Positions 35,396 to 47,329 of a stretch of DNA of 64,000 bases are shown here, piece by piece (position 1 is the first letter of the stretch; each line of letters opens with the position of its first letter). The stretch is taken from contig NZ_CP117025.1 of the NCBI RefSeq assembly GCF_028551275.1, forward strand, positions 248,001 through 312,000, given 5' to 3'. The DNA comes from Sphingomonas hankookensis (GTDB lineage Bacteria > Pseudomonadota > Alphaproteobacteria > Sphingomonadales > Sphingomonadaceae). A program made the translations under genes and the position numbers. The notes beneath the pieces are model-generated. The model made no database searches, had not been told where the DNA came from, and saw only the letters and a list, made by a program, of their open reading frames with translations.

Positions 35396-35477
35396 GTCAC
35401 CCCGGGCTTGACCCGGGGTCCCGCTTCTTTCCCGCGCCAGAAGAAGAAGCGGGACCCCGGATCAAGTCCGGGGTGAC
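35396..35477. repeat. Dispersed palindromic repeat, family 3, copy F
   Basis: An 82-base inverted element of the widespread alphaproteobacterial type: GTCACCCCGGGCTTGACCCG in one arm and CCCCGGATCAAGTCCGGGGT in the other, around a short core with GAAGAAGAAGCGGG. The arms are both palindromic and mutually complementary. It lies in the 385-base gap between tetR and the MATE gene, which also contains copy E at 35531; I see no gene there. Confidence 0.85.
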
Positions 35478-35530
35478 GAAAACTCGTTCAGCCGGTGCCA
35501 CCCCCCTTTACCGACAAGCATACCCCCCTC

Positions 35531-35624
35531 GTCACTCCCGCGAAGGCGGGAGTCCATAAACGCTACCTGCGCGGTTCCTGCCGAAACGTCGGCGTGTATG
35601 GATTCCCGCCTTCGCGGGAATGAC
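35531..35624. repeat. Dispersed palindromic repeat, family 2, copy E
   Basis: A 94-base element ending in GTCACTCCCGCGAAGGCGGG and CCCGCCTTCGCGGGAATGAC. Its arms and core (CCATAAACGC ... GTCGGCGTGTATGG) match the 26548-26642 copy in inverse orientation. It lies directly upstream of the MATE gene and so may affect its 5' leader. The gap shared with copy F has no recognisable gene. Confidence 0.84.
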
Positions 35625-35678
35625 TAGGAGTTGCCCCCGAAACTGGCGTCCCCGCGCCCAACCGACTACACGCCCCCC

Positions 35679-37070
35679 ATGACCAACGCCGCCGCCCCCG
35701 CCGCGCCCGCGACCGCCCGCGCCGAACTGGGTTCGACGCTGCGCCTCGCCGCGCCGCTGGTCGGCGCGAACCTGTTGCAGATGGCGGTCTATGCCGTCGA
35801 CGTGGTGTTCGTCGCGCGACTGGGCGAGGTCGAACTCGCCGCCGCGACGCTGGGCGTCTATGTCTATGGCGTCATTCTGTTCGCCATGTCGGGGCTGGTC
35901 GGTGCCGCCGCGCCGATCATTGCCGCCGAACTGGGCCAGCGGCGCCATGCGGTGCGCGAGGTCCGCCGCTCCTTCCGCATGGCGGCATGGATCGCGGTGC
36001 TGGGCAGCATCCCCTTCATGGCGCTGATGGCGCATGGCGAATCGCTGCTGCTCTTCGCCGGACAGGATGCGCGGGTCGCGGCGCGGACCGATGCGTTCCT
36101 CGACATATTGCTCTGGGCGATGATCCCGGCGCTGGCGGGCACCGTCATGCGCATCACCGCTTCGGCGCTGGGCCGGCCCGGCTGGGCGATGGCGATCACC
36201 GCCATGGGGCTGGGCGTGTCGATCTTCGCCAACTGGCTGCTGGTGTTCGGCAATCTCGGCGTTCCGGCGCTGGGGCTGGAGGGGTCGGCGATCGCCAGCC
36301 TGTCGACCGCGATCGCGATGATGCTTGCCTATGCCGCCGTCCTCGTGGTCGACCGGCGGCTGCGGCGCTTTCGCCTGTTCGGCAACTGGTGGCGCGGCGA
36401 AGGGTCGCGCCTGCGCCAGATCGTCGTGCTGGGCGTGCCGATCGCCGCGACGATGACGTTCGAAGGCGCGCTGTTCTCCGCCGCCGGCTTCCTGATGGGG
36501 CGGATCGGCGTGACCGAGATCGCGGCCCACGCCATCGCGCTGCAGATCGCGGCCTTCCTGTTCCAGGTGCCCTTCGGCATCGCGCAGGCGGCGACGATCC
36601 GGGTCGGCATGGCCTATGGCGCGGGCGACCGGCTGTGGATGGCGCGCGCGGGCTGGTCGGCGCTGGCGGTCGGCACCGGCTTCATGGGGTTCACCGCGCT
36701 GCTGCTCTGGCTGTTCCCGCGCGCCTTCCTGTCGGTCTATGTCGATGTCGACGCGCCGGCCAATGCGGCGATGATCGCACTGGCGCTGCAATATCTGGCG
36801 ATCGCCGCCATCTTCCAGCTGGCCGACGGGGCGCAGGCGGTGGCGGCCGGCGTGCTGCGCGGGGTGCAGGATACGCGGGTGCCGATGGTGATCGCGCTGA
36901 TCGGCTATTGGGCGGTCGGCTTCTCGGTATCGGTGGCGCTCGGCTTCTGGACGCCGCTCGCCGGGGTCGGCGTGTGGATCGGCCTCGCCTTCGGGCTGCT
37001 GGCGGTCGCGCTGCTGCTGGTCGATCGCTGGCGGCGGCGGGAGAAACTCGGCCTGGTGCGCTCCGTCTGA
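35679..37070 (+). CDS. MATE-family efflux transporter
   Basis: A 463-residue multi-spanning transporter with about twelve helices. The N-terminal half begins with [30 protein letters not shown], and the second half has [18 protein letters not shown] and [26 protein letters not shown], the typical pair of internally repeated MATE motifs. MATE proteins export cationic drugs or toxins with Na+ or H+ exchange. The ATG at 35679 is the first in frame after the repeat region. It is separate from the tripartite pump but may belong to the same detoxification neighbourhood. Confidence 0.92.
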   Translation: MTNAAAPAAPATARAELGSTLRLAAPLVGANLLQMAVYAVDVVFVARLGEVELAAATLGVYVYGVILFAMSGLVGAAAPIIAAELGQRRHAVREVRRSFRMAAWIAVLGSIPFMALMAHGESLLLFAGQDARVAARTDAFLDILLWAMIPALAGTVMRITASALGRPGWAMAITAMGLGVSIFANWLLVFGNLGVPALGLEGSAIASLSTAIAMMLAYAAVLVVDRRLRRFRLFGNWWRGEGSRLRQIVVLGVPIAATMTFEGALFSAAGFLMGRIGVTEIAAHAIALQIAAFLFQVPFGIAQAATIRVGMAYGAGDRLWMARAGWSALAVGTGFMGFTALLLWLFPRAFLSVYVDVDAPANAAMIALALQYLAIAAIFQLADGAQAVAAGVLRGVQDTRVPMVIALIGYWAVGFSVSVALGFWTPLAGVGVWIGLAFGLLAVALLLVDRWRRREKLGLVRSV

Positions 37071-37109
37071 CGCACGGCACACATCAGCATCAAATTTGTT
37101 CCCGCGCCG

Positions 37110-37139
37110 CTTGACGGCACCTGAACGGCTCCACATATC
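37110..37139 (+). promoter_or_regulatory. Probable groESL promoter
   Basis: CTTGAC (37110-37115) lies 16-17 bases before ACATAT (37133-37138). This matches the sigma-70/heat-shock style of alphaproteobacterial groESL promoters, and the expected start site falls at about 37146, just at the edge of CIRCE. A second reading as an RpoH promoter (CTTGAC and a CCACATAT-like -10) is possible. It was identified by pattern only. Confidence 0.55.
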
Positions 37140-37146
37140 CGGGGCG

Positions 37147-37173
37147 CTGGCACTCCCCACGGGCGAGTGCCAA
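37147..37173 (+). promoter_or_regulatory. CIRCE element (HrcA operator) before groES
   Basis: CTGGCACTC at 37147-37155 and GAGTGCCAA at 37165-37173 are separated by nine bases, matching the CIRCE inverted repeat (consensus TTAGCACTC-N9-GAGTGCTAA) except for the outer bases. HrcA binding here represses groESL until heat shock. It lies 33 bases before the groES ATG and in the predicted 5' leader, as in other alphaproteobacteria. Confidence 0.94.
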
Positions 37174-37206
37174 GACATGTTCAGTTATCGCAAAAGGGAA
37201 TCGCGC

Positions 37207-37494
37207 ATGAACTTCCGTCCGCTGCACGACCGCGTGCTCGTCCGCCGCGTCGAAGCCGAAGAGAAGACGCTCGGCGGGATCATCATCCCCGATACGGCCA
37301 AGGAAAAGCCGCAGGAAGGCGAAGTCGTCGCCGCCGGCGCCGGTGCCAAGAACGACAAGGGCGAAGTCGCTCCGCTCGACGTCAAGGCCGGCGACCGCAT
37401 CCTGTTCGGCAAGTGGTCGGGCACCGAGGTCAAGGTCAATGGCGAAGACCTGCTCATCATGAAGGAAAGCGACATTCTCGGCATCGTTGGCTGA
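37207..37494 (+). CDS. groES: Co-chaperonin GroES
   Basis: A 95-residue protein, full length for the family. It starts [35 protein letters not shown] and contains the mobile loop (TLGGIIIPD) and GEEL-type C-terminal strands ending in [11 protein letters not shown]. It forms a heptameric lid over GroEL in the cytoplasm and enables ATP-dependent folding. It follows CIRCE and is 91 bases upstream of groEL in the same operon. The ATG at 37207 has AAAGGGAA upstream. Expression is therefore likely under HrcA and heat-shock control. Confidence 0.98.
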   Translation: MNFRPLHDRVLVRRVEAEEKTLGGIIIPDTAKEKPQEGEVVAAGAGAKNDKGEVAPLDVKAGDRILFGKWSGTEVKVNGEDLLIMKESDILGIVG

Positions 37495-37531
37495 GAATAA
37501 GTTTCCTTTCGCTACTTATATCGTGGCGTGA

Positions 37532-39229
<1,698 letters not shown>

Positions 39230-39352
39230 TCGAATGTGGCCTGCGCGAGCGATGGCTCGCGCAGGACTCACATCGATCCGGCCGGCGGGTGCCTGTCACC
39301 CGACCGACGCGCGGCGGCTTTGCCGTCGCGGGATCCAAACCCCAACAGAAAA

Positions 39353-39387
39353 AGGTCGGAAGGGACACCCCCTTCCGGCCTTTTTTA
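39353..39387 (+). terminator. Intrinsic terminator after groEL
   Basis: GGTCGGAAGG (39354-39363) pairs with CCTTCCGGCC (39371-39380), with one G-T/G-C change, across a seven-base loop. It is followed by TTTTTT at 39381-39386. This is a classic rho-independent terminator about 120 bases after the groEL stop. Confidence 0.88.
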
Positions 39388-39457
39388 CGTCACCCATATC
39401 CACATTAACACCCCCGAAACCTCCCTCCCCTACGCCAGCGTGCGAAGGGATCACCCA

Positions 39458-40222
39458 ATGACGCGATCAGGATGCAGGGGCTGCCGCGAAGACCAGCCCG
39501 ATTTCGCGATCGCGATGGCGTTCCAGCCGATCGTCGACGCCGATACCGGCCTGCCCTTCGCGTTCGAGGCACTGGTGCGCGGCCGGAACGGCGAAGGCGC
39601 CGCGCAGATCCTGGCGCAGGTGACCCCCGACAATCGCTACGCCTTCGACCAGCAATGCCGCACGGCGGCGATCGAAGGCGCGGTCAAGGCGGGCATCCTG
39701 TCCACCGACGCACGGCTGTCGATCAACTTCCTCCCCAACGCGGTCTATTCGCCCGTAGCCTGTATCCAGGCGACGCTGACAGCCGCACGGACCCACGCCT
39801 TCCCGACCGACCGGCTGATCTTCGAATTCACCGAGAATGAGGAGATGGCGGACACCGACCATGTCCGCACCATCGTCGACACCTATCGCGCGATGGGTTT
39901 TGCGACCGCGCTCGACGATTTCGGCGCGGGCCATGCCGGCCTTGGGCTGCTCGCGAACTTCCAGACCGATTATCTGAAGCTCGACATGGACCTGATCCGC
40001 GGCATCGACGTCAGCGTGCCGCGCCGGCTGATCGTCGAGGGCATGGTGCGCATCGCCACCTCGCTCGGCATGCAGGTGATCGCCGAGGGGATCGAGACGG
40101 CCGAGGAATATGCCGTACTGCGCGACCTCGGCATCCGCTACATCCAGGGCTATCTGCTTGCGCGACCGGGCTTCCGCATCCTGCCGCAGATCATCGTACC
40201 GGCCACCACGCTGGCGGCATAA
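39458..40222 (+). CDS. EAL-domain c-di-GMP phosphodiesterase
   Basis: A 254-residue stand-alone EAL domain, without GGDEF or sensor domains. It has the catalytic motif FEALVRGRNGEG (Glu37 of the EAL triad), SINFLPNAVY, LIFEFTENEEM with the metal-binding glutamate, DDFGAGHAGL, DYLKLDMDLIRGID, VIAEGIET and QGYLLARP. All residues expected for activity seem present, so it probably cleaves c-di-GMP to pGpG. The N-terminus has three cysteines in the first ten residues (CRGC pair), possibly a metal or redox site. The ATG at 39458 follows GAAGGGA. Cytoplasmic location is inferred from the lack of any membrane segment. Confidence 0.92.
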   Translation: MTRSGCRGCREDQPDFAIAMAFQPIVDADTGLPFAFEALVRGRNGEGAAQILAQVTPDNRYAFDQQCRTAAIEGAVKAGILSTDARLSINFLPNAVYSPVACIQATLTAARTHAFPTDRLIFEFTENEEMADTDHVRTIVDTYRAMGFATALDDFGAGHAGLGLLANFQTDYLKLDMDLIRGIDVSVPRRLIVEGMVRIATSLGMQVIAEGIETAEEYAVLRDLGIRYIQGYLLARPGFRILPQIIVPATTLAA

Positions 40223-40315
40223 ATTGCTGATACTCACGCACGACTGCACATCACCTCACGCTTGTGGCATGATGCAGATCGGATAAGATTAGCTTTGAAA
40301 TAGGAGCACATAAAC

Positions 40316-40978
40316 TTGGCCGATGAATGCCAAAATTGCGGGTCTGCAATTACGCCCGGCTCGACTTTCAAATCTGCCAACGAGCGTAAATCGAGCGAGA
40401 CGGTGACGTTCGTCAATCTTATCATGGGCACGAATTACAGCGGCTTGTGCTACAAATGCGGGACGACGCCCGAAGCGCAAGCCAAACAAGCCATCCTTTC
40501 GGAACTTGCCGATAAATCCGCACTTGCCCAAGATCGAGTGACGGACTTTCCTATGCTTACGATGTCATGGCTTCCGGCGACCGCCGATATTCGCTTAAAG
40601 AACCTAGTAACAGCCAATATTACTGTGGGAACCGGGTTCTTCAACGAATTTACTCAAGGATTTTCTGATTTCGCCGGGATGGTCAATGTTAACTCCGGCA
40701 TGAGCCACAAGGTCAACAAAGGAGAAGCCGCGGCCAGGTCGCTTCTCGCCATGAAAGCGAGATCGTTGGGCGCAAACTGCATTGTTGGCGTCGACATCGA
40801 CTACGGCACTACCAACAACAATGCCGCAACCGTCAATATGCAAGGGACGGCCGCAGTCATCACCAATCTTCGCGACATATTGGCGGATGATGCATTCAAA
40901 AAGGCGCAAGAACTCGAAGAAATCTACGCCCGCATCGCTCAACTGCAACGCTGGCATACGGGCGACATAGCAAACTAA
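40316..40978 (+). CDS. YbjQ-like (heavy-metal-binding domain) protein with N-terminal Cys motifs
   Basis: A 220-residue protein with lower GC than its neighbours and more A/T-ending codons. A CQNC pair at the N-terminus and a CYKC pair near residue 44 could form a zinc ribbon. The C-terminal half has ARSLLAMKARSLGANCIVGVDIDYG, which resembles the repeated YbjQ/UPF0145 fold (ASnAAIvGvdvdY). YbjQ proteins are pentameric and of unclear biochemical function. The TTG start at 40316 is used because AGGAG precedes it by nine bases and no ATG is in frame nearby. It lies between the EAL gene and the convergent DUF2147 gene; the AT bias suggests possible recent acquisition. Confidence 0.75.
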   Translation: MADECQNCGSAITPGSTFKSANERKSSETVTFVNLIMGTNYSGLCYKCGTTPEAQAKQAILSELADKSALAQDRVTDFPMLTMSWLPATADIRLKNLVTANITVGTGFFNEFTQGFSDFAGMVNVNSGMSHKVNKGEAAARSLLAMKARSLGANCIVGVDIDYGTTNNNAATVNMQGTAAVITNLRDILADDAFKKAQELEEIYARIAQLQRWHTGDIAN

Positions 40979-40981
40979 ATT

Positions 40982-42936
<1,955 letters not shown>

Positions 42937-42945
42937 ATAAGTACC

Positions 42946-43023
42946 GTACCCCCGCGCAGGCGGGGGTCCAGGGTAACAGAGCGTAACGCCCGTGGCTCTG
43001 GATCCCCGCCTGCGCGGGGATAC
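42946..43023. repeat. Dispersed palindromic repeat, family 1, copy C
   Basis: A 78-base element with arms GTACCCCCGCGCAGGCGGGG and CCCCGCCTGCGCGGGGATAC and the same core (CCAGGGTAACAGAGCG ... GGCTCTGG) as the copy at 19982-20059. It starts ten bases after mdh and ends 14 bases before the GIY-YIG start, so it is within the TCA operon region and might limit transcription from mdh. Confidence 0.86.
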
Positions 43024-43037
43024 GACGGAGCGGCAAG

Positions 43038-43325
43038 ATGAAGGCAGGTTTTGTCTACATCGTCGCCAGCCGTAGAAACGGAACGATCTACACCGGTTCG
43101 ACCAGCAATCTGATCCAGCGCATTCATCAGCATCGCGGTGGCACGGTTGAGGGATTTACGACCGAGCACGACTGCAAACTCTTGGTCTGGTACGAATGCC
43201 ATGATGATCTGCAAGAGGCGCGGCTTCGCGAACGGCGGATCAAGAAATGGAACCGCGAGTGAAAGTTGCGGCTGATCGAAGAGAACAACCCCGGCTGGCA
43301 CGATCTGTTCGGACAGCTGACCTGA
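43038..43325 (+). pseudogene. GIY-YIG nuclease family gene with premature TGA
   Basis: The frame reads MKAGFVYIVASRRNGTIYTG and continues with the GIY-YIG core (FVYIVASR, NGTIYTGSTSNLIQRI, RLRERRIKKW) up to TGA at 43260-43262, 74 residues in all. Reading through that stop gives [20 protein letters not shown] and a normal end at 43325, exactly the usual C-terminus of this small family. The stop falls where most members have Trp (usually NRAWKLxLIEE), so a TGG-to-TGA change is the simplest explanation. The shortened protein might keep part of its catalytic core. Family members are UvrC-like endonuclease domains of unclear role. Confidence 0.83.
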
Positions 43326-43362
43326 TTTTCGCTCCGTTACAGGAGCAGCAAGGGAAACGAAG

Positions 43363-44247
43363 ATGAGCATCCTCGTCAACAAGAACACCAAGGTCATCAC
43401 CCAGGGGATGACCGGCGAAACCGGCAGCTTCCATACCAAGGCGGCGCTGGAATACGGCACGCAGATGGTCGGCGGCGTGACGCCGGGCAAGGGCGGCAGC
43501 GAGCATCTGGGCCTGCCGGTGTTCAACACCGTCGCCGAAGCCAAGTCGAAGACCGGTGCCGATGCCTCGGTCATCTACGTGCCGCCGCCCTTCGCTGCGG
43601 ACTCGATCCTCGAAGCGATCGACGCCGAAATCCCGCTGATCGTCGCGATCACTGAAGGCATTCCGGTGCTCGACATGGTCAAGGTCAAGCGCGCGCTGTC
43701 GGGTTCGAAGTCGCGGCTGATCGGCCCGAACTGCCCGGGCGTGCTGACGCCGGGTGAGTGCAAGATCGGCATCATGCCGGGTTCGATCTTCAAGAAGGGC
43801 TCGGTCGGCGTCGTCTCGCGCTCGGGCACGCTGACCTATGAGGCGGTGTTCCAGACGTCGAACGCCGGGCTGGGTCAGACGACCGCCGTCGGCATCGGTG
43901 GCGATCCGGTCAACGGCACGAACTTCATCGACGTGCTCGAGCTGTTTCTGGCGGACGACGAGACCCAGTCGATCATCATGATCGGCGAGATCGGCGGCGA
44001 TGCGGAAGAACAGGCCGCGCAGTTCCTGATCGACGAGGCCAAGCGCGGCCGCAAGAAGCCGATGGCCGGCTTCATCGCTGGCCGCACCGCCCCTCCGGGC
44101 CGTCGCATGGGCCATGCCGGCGCGATCGTGTCGGGCGGCAAGGGCGACGCGGAAAGCAAGATCGCGGCGATGGAAGCCGCCGGCATCAAGGTTGCGGCTT
44201 CCCCCAGCGAGCTGGGTTCGACGCTGCTCGAAGTGCTGAACGGTTGA
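43363..44247 (+). CDS. sucD: Succinate--CoA ligase subunit alpha
   Basis: A 294-residue alpha subunit. It starts [32 protein letters not shown] and has the CoA-binding [10 protein letters not shown] loop. The phosphohistidine is in [15 protein letters not shown] (His251). Together with SucC it makes succinate and ATP or GTP from succinyl-CoA. SucC is not seen in this window, so it must be encoded elsewhere. The next gene (sucA) is 76 bases downstream, and two strong hairpins occupy that gap. The ATG at 43363 follows GGGAAACGAAG. Confidence 0.98.
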   Translation: MSILVNKNTKVITQGMTGETGSFHTKAALEYGTQMVGGVTPGKGGSEHLGLPVFNTVAEAKSKTGADASVIYVPPPFAADSILEAIDAEIPLIVAITEGIPVLDMVKVKRALSGSKSRLIGPNCPGVLTPGECKIGIMPGSIFKKGSVGVVSRSGTLTYEAVFQTSNAGLGQTTAVGIGGDPVNGTNFIDVLELFLADDETQSIIMIGEIGGDAEEQAAQFLIDEAKRGRKKPMAGFIAGRTAPPGRRMGHAGAIVSGGKGDAESKIAAMEAAGIKVAASPSELGSTLLEVLNG

Positions 44248-44256
44248 AGGTGACTT

Positions 44257-44303
44257 GCCCCGTGCGCGGAACCGCACGGGGCACCGCCCGGTTCGACCGG
44301 GCA
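44257..44303 (+). promoter_or_regulatory. Tandem hairpins in the sucD-sucA gap
   Basis: The first hairpin pairs GCCCCGTGCG (44257-44266) with CGCACGGGGC (44273-44282) with a six-base loop. The second is GCCCGGTTCGACCGGGC at 44287-44303. No T-run follows, so they are unlikely to be simple terminators. They may be processing or mRNA-stability elements that tune the ratio of sucD and sucA. Confidence 0.6.
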
Positions 44304-44323
44304 AAAGCGGACAGGATGTGACC

Positions 44324-47287
44324 ATGGGCTACGAAGGCCAGGATTTCGACATCGCCGCCGGCGTCAGCCCGGCATTCGTGGAAACGCTCTATGGTCGCTA
44401 CCGCGAGGATCCCTCGTCGGTCGATGCCGGCTGGCGCCAGTGGTTCGAAGGGCTGGAGGGTGCGACCCAGCATCCCAGCTGGCAGAGCAAGCGCTGGCCG
44501 CTGACCGACACCGACGAGCTGACCGCCGCGCTCGACCCGACGCAGATGGAGCCGGCGCCCAAGCCCGCGCGCGGCGGCAAGCCTGCCCCGGCAGCGGCCG
44601 CCCCCGCCGCGCCGAAGGTCGATGTCGCAAAGGCCGCCGGCGACGCGATCCGCGCGCAGCTGCTGATCCGCACCTATCGCGTGCGCGGCCACCTCGCCGC
44701 CAATCTCGATCCGCTGGGCCTCGCCCGCCGCGAGCTGCCCGAGGACCTGCGCACCGAATATTACGGCTTCTCGGATGCCGAAATCGACACGCCGGTGTAT
44801 CTGGGCGGTTCGCTCGGCCTCGAATGGGCATCGATCCGCGAGATCGTCGACATCCTGCGCGCCAATTACTGCGGCAATGTCGGCCTCGAATATATGCACA
44901 TCGCGGACGTGGAGGAGCGCAAGTTCCTGCAGGACCGGATGGAAGGCCGCGACAAGGCGATCCAGTTCACCCCCGAAGGCAAGAAGGCGATCCTCGCCAA
45001 GGTCATCGAGGCGGAACAGTGGGAAAAGTTCCTCGGCCGCAAGTACGTCGGCACGAAGCGCTTCGGCCTCGACGGCGGTGAATCGATGATTCCCGCGCTC
45101 GAAGCGGTCATCAAATATGGCGGCCAGCTGGGCGTGCGCGAGATCGTGTACGGCATGGCGCATCGCGGTCGCCTGAACGTGCTGACCAACGTGATGGCCA
45201 AGCCGTTCCGCGTGCTGTTCCACGAATTTGCCGGCGGCAGCGCCAACCCGGACGATATCGGCGGGTCGGGCGACGTGAAATATCACCTCGGCACCTCGAC
45301 CGACCGCAGCTTCGACGACGTGTCGGTACACATGTCGCTGGTTGCCAACCCCAGCCATCTCGAGGCGGTCAATCCGGTCGTGCTGGGCAAGGTGCGCGCG
45401 CAACAGACCTTCCGTGGCGATATCGAAAAGCACGAACAGGTCCTGCCGGTCCTGATCCATGGCGACGCGGCGTTCGCGGGCCAGGGGATCGTGTGGGAAT
45501 GCCTCGGCTTCTCCGGCATCCGCGGCTACAATACCGGCGGCTGCGTCCACTTCATCATCAACAACCAGGTCGGCTTCACGACCAGCCCGCAGTTCGCGCG
45601 CTCGTCGCCCTACCCCTCGGACGTGGCGAAGGGCGTGCAGGCGCCGATCTTCCACGTCAACGGCGACGATCCCGAGGCGGTGACCTTCGCCACCAAGATG
45701 GCGATCGAGTTCCGCCAGCAGTTCAAGCGCGACATCGTCATCGACATGTGGTGCTATCGCCGCTTCGGCCATAACGAAGGCGACGAACCGTCCTTCACCC
45801 AGCCGCTGATGTACGCCAAGATCAAGGGCCATCCCGGCGTCAGCGAGATCTATGGCAAGCGACTGGCAGAAGAGGGCGTCGTCGACGGCGATTTCGTCGC
45901 TTCGAAGACCGCCGAGTTCACCCAGCTGCTGGAAGGCGAGTTCGAGAACGCCAAGAGCTACAAGCCCAACCGGGCCGACTGGTTCGCCGGTCGCTGGTCG
46001 GGGCTGCATGCGCCGATGGACCCGGAAGGATCGCGCCGTTCGGTCGACACCGGCATCGAACAGAAGCTGTTCGATTCGCTCGGCCGCACGCTGACCACGG
46101 TTCCGGACAATATCCAGATCCACAAGACGCTGGCCCGCGTGCTCGATGCCAAGCGCGGCATGTTCGCGAACGGCGAGGGCTTCGACTGGGCGACTGCCGA
46201 GGCGCTGGCCTTCGGCTCGCTGCTGTCGGAAGGCTTCGGCGTCCGCCTGTCGGGTCAGGATTCGGGTCGCGGCACCTTCTCGCAGCGGCACGCGGTATGG
46301 GTCGACCAGACCGACGAGCATAAGTTCGTGCCGTTGAAGACCATCGAGCATGGCAGCTTCGAGGTGCTCGACAGCCCGCTGTCCGAATATGGCGTGCTGG
46401 GCTTCGAATATGGCTATGCACTGGCGGACCCCAAGGCGCTGGTGATCTGGGAAGCGCAGTTCGGCGATTTCGCCAACGGCGCGCAGATCATGATCGACCA
46501 GTTCATCGCGGCGGGTGAAGCCAAGTGGCTGCGCGCCAACGGCCTGGTGATGATGCTGCCGCATGGTTACGAAGGCCAGGGACCGGAACACAGCTCGGCG
46601 CGTCTCGAACGCTTCCTGCAGCTGTGCGCCGGCGACAACATGCAGGTCGCCAACGTCACCTCGCCGGCGAACCTGTTCCACCTGCTGCGCCGGCAGATGC
46701 ATCGCAATTTCCGCAAGCCGCTGGTCATCATGACGCCGAAGTCGCTGCTGCGGCACAAGATGGTCGTGTCGAAGACGGAGGACTTCCTGCCGGGCACCCA
46801 CTTCAAGCGGCTGCTGTCCGATCCGTCGGCCCCGGCGGATGCGAACACGACGCGGCTGGTGCTGTGTTCGGGCAAGGTCGCGTTCGACCTGATCGAGGCG
46901 CGCGATGCGGCGGGCGATACGTCGACGCAGATCGTCCGCGTGGAACAGATCTATCCGTTCCCGTCGGACGCGCTGGTCGCGCGGCTTCGCAACCTGCCGA
47001 ACCTGACCGATGTGGTCTGGGCGCAGGAGGAGCCGAAGAACAACGGTTCGTGGTTCCTGGTCGAACCGCTGATCGAAGAAGCGCTGGCCGAAGCCGGTTC
47101 GAACGTTCCGCGTGCCCGCTATGCCGGTCGCGCGGCGGCGGCATCGCCCGCCACCGGGCTGATGAAGCGCCACCAGGCCGAACAGGGCGCGCTGGTCGCC
47201 GATGCGCTCGGCCACAATGTCCGCGACGAAATCCGCCGCACCCGTCAGGCCGAGGGCGATCGCGCCACCGGCAAGGCCGCATCCTAA
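44324..47287 (+). CDS. sucA: 2-oxoglutarate dehydrogenase E1 component
   Basis: A 987-residue thiamine-diphosphate enzyme that decarboxylates 2-oxoglutarate and passes the succinyl group to SucB. The N-terminal lipoyl-contact segment (VETLYGRYREDPSSVDAGW) is followed by an Ala/Pro linker (about residues 75-105). The E1 core has YGMAHRGRLNVLTNVMAKP, GDAAFAGQGIVWE, the ThDP-Mg motif near HFIINNQVGFTTSP, RRFGHNEGDEPSF, and PHGYEGQGPEHSSARLERFLQ. The ATG at 44324 has ACAGGATGTG upstream; earlier in-frame starts are not conserved. sucB follows after 42 bases. Confidence 0.98.
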   Translation: MGYEGQDFDIAAGVSPAFVETLYGRYREDPSSVDAGWRQWFEGLEGATQHPSWQSKRWPLTDTDELTAALDPTQMEPAPKPARGGKPAPAAAAPAAPKVDVAKAAGDAIRAQLLIRTYRVRGHLAANLDPLGLARRELPEDLRTEYYGFSDAEIDTPVYLGGSLGLEWASIREIVDILRANYCGNVGLEYMHIADVEERKFLQDRMEGRDKAIQFTPEGKKAILAKVIEAEQWEKFLGRKYVGTKRFGLDGGESMIPALEAVIKYGGQLGVREIVYGMAHRGRLNVLTNVMAKPFRVLFHEFAGGSANPDDIGGSGDVKYHLGTSTDRSFDDVSVHMSLVANPSHLEAVNPVVLGKVRAQQTFRGDIEKHEQVLPVLIHGDAAFAGQGIVWECLGFSGIRGYNTGGCVHFIINNQVGFTTSPQFARSSPYPSDVAKGVQAPIFHVNGDDPEAVTFATKMAIEFRQQFKRDIVIDMWCYRRFGHNEGDEPSFTQPLMYAKIKGHPGVSEIYGKRLAEEGVVDGDFVASKTAEFTQLLEGEFENAKSYKPNRADWFAGRWSGLHAPMDPEGSRRSVDTGIEQKLFDSLGRTLTTVPDNIQIHKTLARVLDAKRGMFANGEGFDWATAEALAFGSLLSEGFGVRLSGQDSGRGTFSQRHAVWVDQTDEHKFVPLKTIEHGSFEVLDSPLSEYGVLGFEYGYALADPKALVIWEAQFGDFANGAQIMIDQFIAAGEAKWLRANGLVMMLPHGYEGQGPEHSSARLERFLQLCAGDNMQVANVTSPANLFHLLRRQMHRNFRKPLVIMTPKSLLRHKMVVSKTEDFLPGTHFKRLLSDPSAPADANTTRLVLCSGKVAFDLIEARDAAGDTSTQIVRVEQIYPFPSDALVARLRNLPNLTDVVWAQEEPKNNGSWFLVEPLIEEALAEAGSNVPRARYAGRAAAASPATGLMKRHQAEQGALVADALGHNVRDEIRRTRQAEGDRATGKAAS

Positions 47288-47329
47288 CCGTGTTATTACC
47301 CCCGACACGGGGGAGATGAGGAAGATCCG

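Noticed and set aside
43260..43262. TGA in the GIY-YIG gene as a selenocysteine codon
   Set aside because: No SECIS-like hairpin is evident right after it, the position is normally Trp, and the family is not a known selenoprotein; a nonsense mutation is simpler.
44286..44306. GGTTCGACCGGGC-like stretch as a tRNA T-arm
   Set aside because: No acceptor stem, anticodon arm or D-arm can be folded around it; it is part of the sucD-sucA hairpins.
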